A DNA stretch of 64,000 nt from Paraburkholderia guartelaensis (GTDB taxonomy: Bacteria > Pseudomonadota > Gammaproteobacteria > Burkholderiales > Burkholderiaceae): positions 184,632 to 248,631 of the forward strand of contig NZ_SMOD01000012.1 in assembly GCF_004353905.1 (NCBI RefSeq), in the 5' to 3' direction. Both the position numbers and the translations under genes were made by a program. The stretch's first letter is position 1, and the number at the start of each line of letters is the position of its first letter. Of this stretch, positions 63,843 through 64,000 are shown in pieces. The notes under the pieces were generated by a model that saw only the letters and a list, made by a program, of their open reading frames with translations, was not told where the DNA came from and made no database searches.

Positions 63843-64000
63843 GTGAATGTCTTGAAGCCGCATCTGCAAACAACCATCGCCACGCTCGTCGCAGCGGGCA
63901 AACGTCAGCGGGAGATCGCCCGGATTACGGGCGTTGACCGGAAGACGATCCGTAAGTACCAGGAGCAATTCGCGGCGGCGCAGGCAAATTCCCCCACGGT
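63843..64000 (+). CDS. istA: IS21-family transposase IstA (partial)
   Basis: From a GTG at 63843 the frame is open to the window edge. It reads VNVLKPHLQTTIATLVAAGK, then QREIARITGVDRKTIRKYQE, the N-terminal HTH of IstA transposases. IstA is a DDE transposase that works with the ATPase IstB, which would lie outside the window. Only 52 codons are visible. Confidence 0.82.
   Translation, partial: MNVLKPHLQTTIATLVAAGKRQREIARITGVDRKTIRKYQEQFAAAQANSPT

Larger units (their letters stand above)
63716..64000 (+). mobile_element. IS21-family insertion sequence, left end (continues beyond window)
   Basis: Beginning at about 63716 the sequence carries end repeats typical of IS21 elements, a ~100-base non-coding leader, and the start of an istA transposase gene at 63843. 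The junction falls inside an Lrp/AsnC gene. The exact first base and target duplication cannot be fixed without the other end. Confidence 0.8.

Noticed and set aside
1..64000. tRNA, rRNA, CRISPR arrays, prophage or secretion-system clusters
   Set aside because: Looked for by eye (cloverleaf-like stems, regularly spaced repeats, phage structural motifs) and none was seen; the only mobile DNA recognised is the IS21-type end at the right edge.

Overview
This 64 kb window is GC-rich, densely coded DNA that looks like a Burkholderiaceae replicon, most likely Paraburkholderia, Caballeronia or Burkholderia. The inference rests on gene content: a DUF4148 exported protein, many LysR, MarR, GntR and GlxA-type AraC regulators, LctP and SLC13 permeases, and a long-type isocitrate lyase. 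The load of peripheral catabolism, transport and regulation, without ribosomal, tRNA or replication genes, suggests an accessory-rich part of a chromosome or a chromid. No rRNA, tRNA, CRISPR array, prophage or replication origin was seen.

Layout. 0-9 kb: a DUF2784 fragment, a NodZ-like glycosyltransferase, a DUF1571 protein, an SRPBCC protein, a ferritin-like protein with a tiny overlapping leader ORF, then an ABC ATPase / giant FtsX-type permease / AttH-CrtC lipocalin operon, a double GNAT and an OsmC protein. 9.3-18.6 kb: one long minus-strand unit (MaoC hydratase, small protein, amidase, MFS, MmgE/PrpD, acyl-CoA dehydrogenase, class III CoA-transferase, GntR, CitE lyase) whose core matches the itaconate-degradation gene set of Pseudomonas aeruginosa. 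18.8-29 kb: small proteins, isocitrate lyase with a strong terminator and a palindromic promoter, an NTF2-like protein, epoxide hydrolase, NmrA protein, a MarR-nitrilase pair, DUF4148, tautomerase and a GlxA-type regulator. 29-35.3 kb: a LivK-type binding protein, an SHMT-like PLP enzyme with a divergent LysR, a diguanylate cyclase and small unknown proteins.

35.8-45.2 kb: an LctP-type permease, a small membrane protein, a gamma-glutamyltransferase-fold Ntn hydrolase and an SLC13/RCK transporter on the plus strand, facing a DauR-like regulator and an ornithine-cyclodeaminase homologue; a divergent operon carries a cationic-amino-acid-type binding protein and an FAD D-amino-acid dehydrogenase. 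The second half resembles the dauBAR D-arginine system. 45-49.4 kb: lipase-like hydrolase, LysE exporter, a cupin/MarR divergent pair with its operator, a MarR-GNAT fusion with a 26-bp palindrome over its start codon, and a small gene split by a frameshift at an A8 tract. 49.6-55.4 kb: an asparagine/aspartate module (periplasmic asparaginase, MFS, LysR, aspartase, ProX-type editing deacylase). 55.4-56.8 kb is a decay zone: a truncated, frameshifted AraC gene, an intact HxlR regulator and a GST/oxidoreductase chimera. 56.8-63.5 kb: DEAD-box helicase; then LysR, M14 deacylase, MFS, MBL hydrolase and a PaaI thioesterase. The right edge is an IS21-family element that has truncated an Lrp/AsnC gene.

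Most operators proposed here are perfect or near-perfect dyads next to a fitting regulator gene. They were found by eye and none has been tested.
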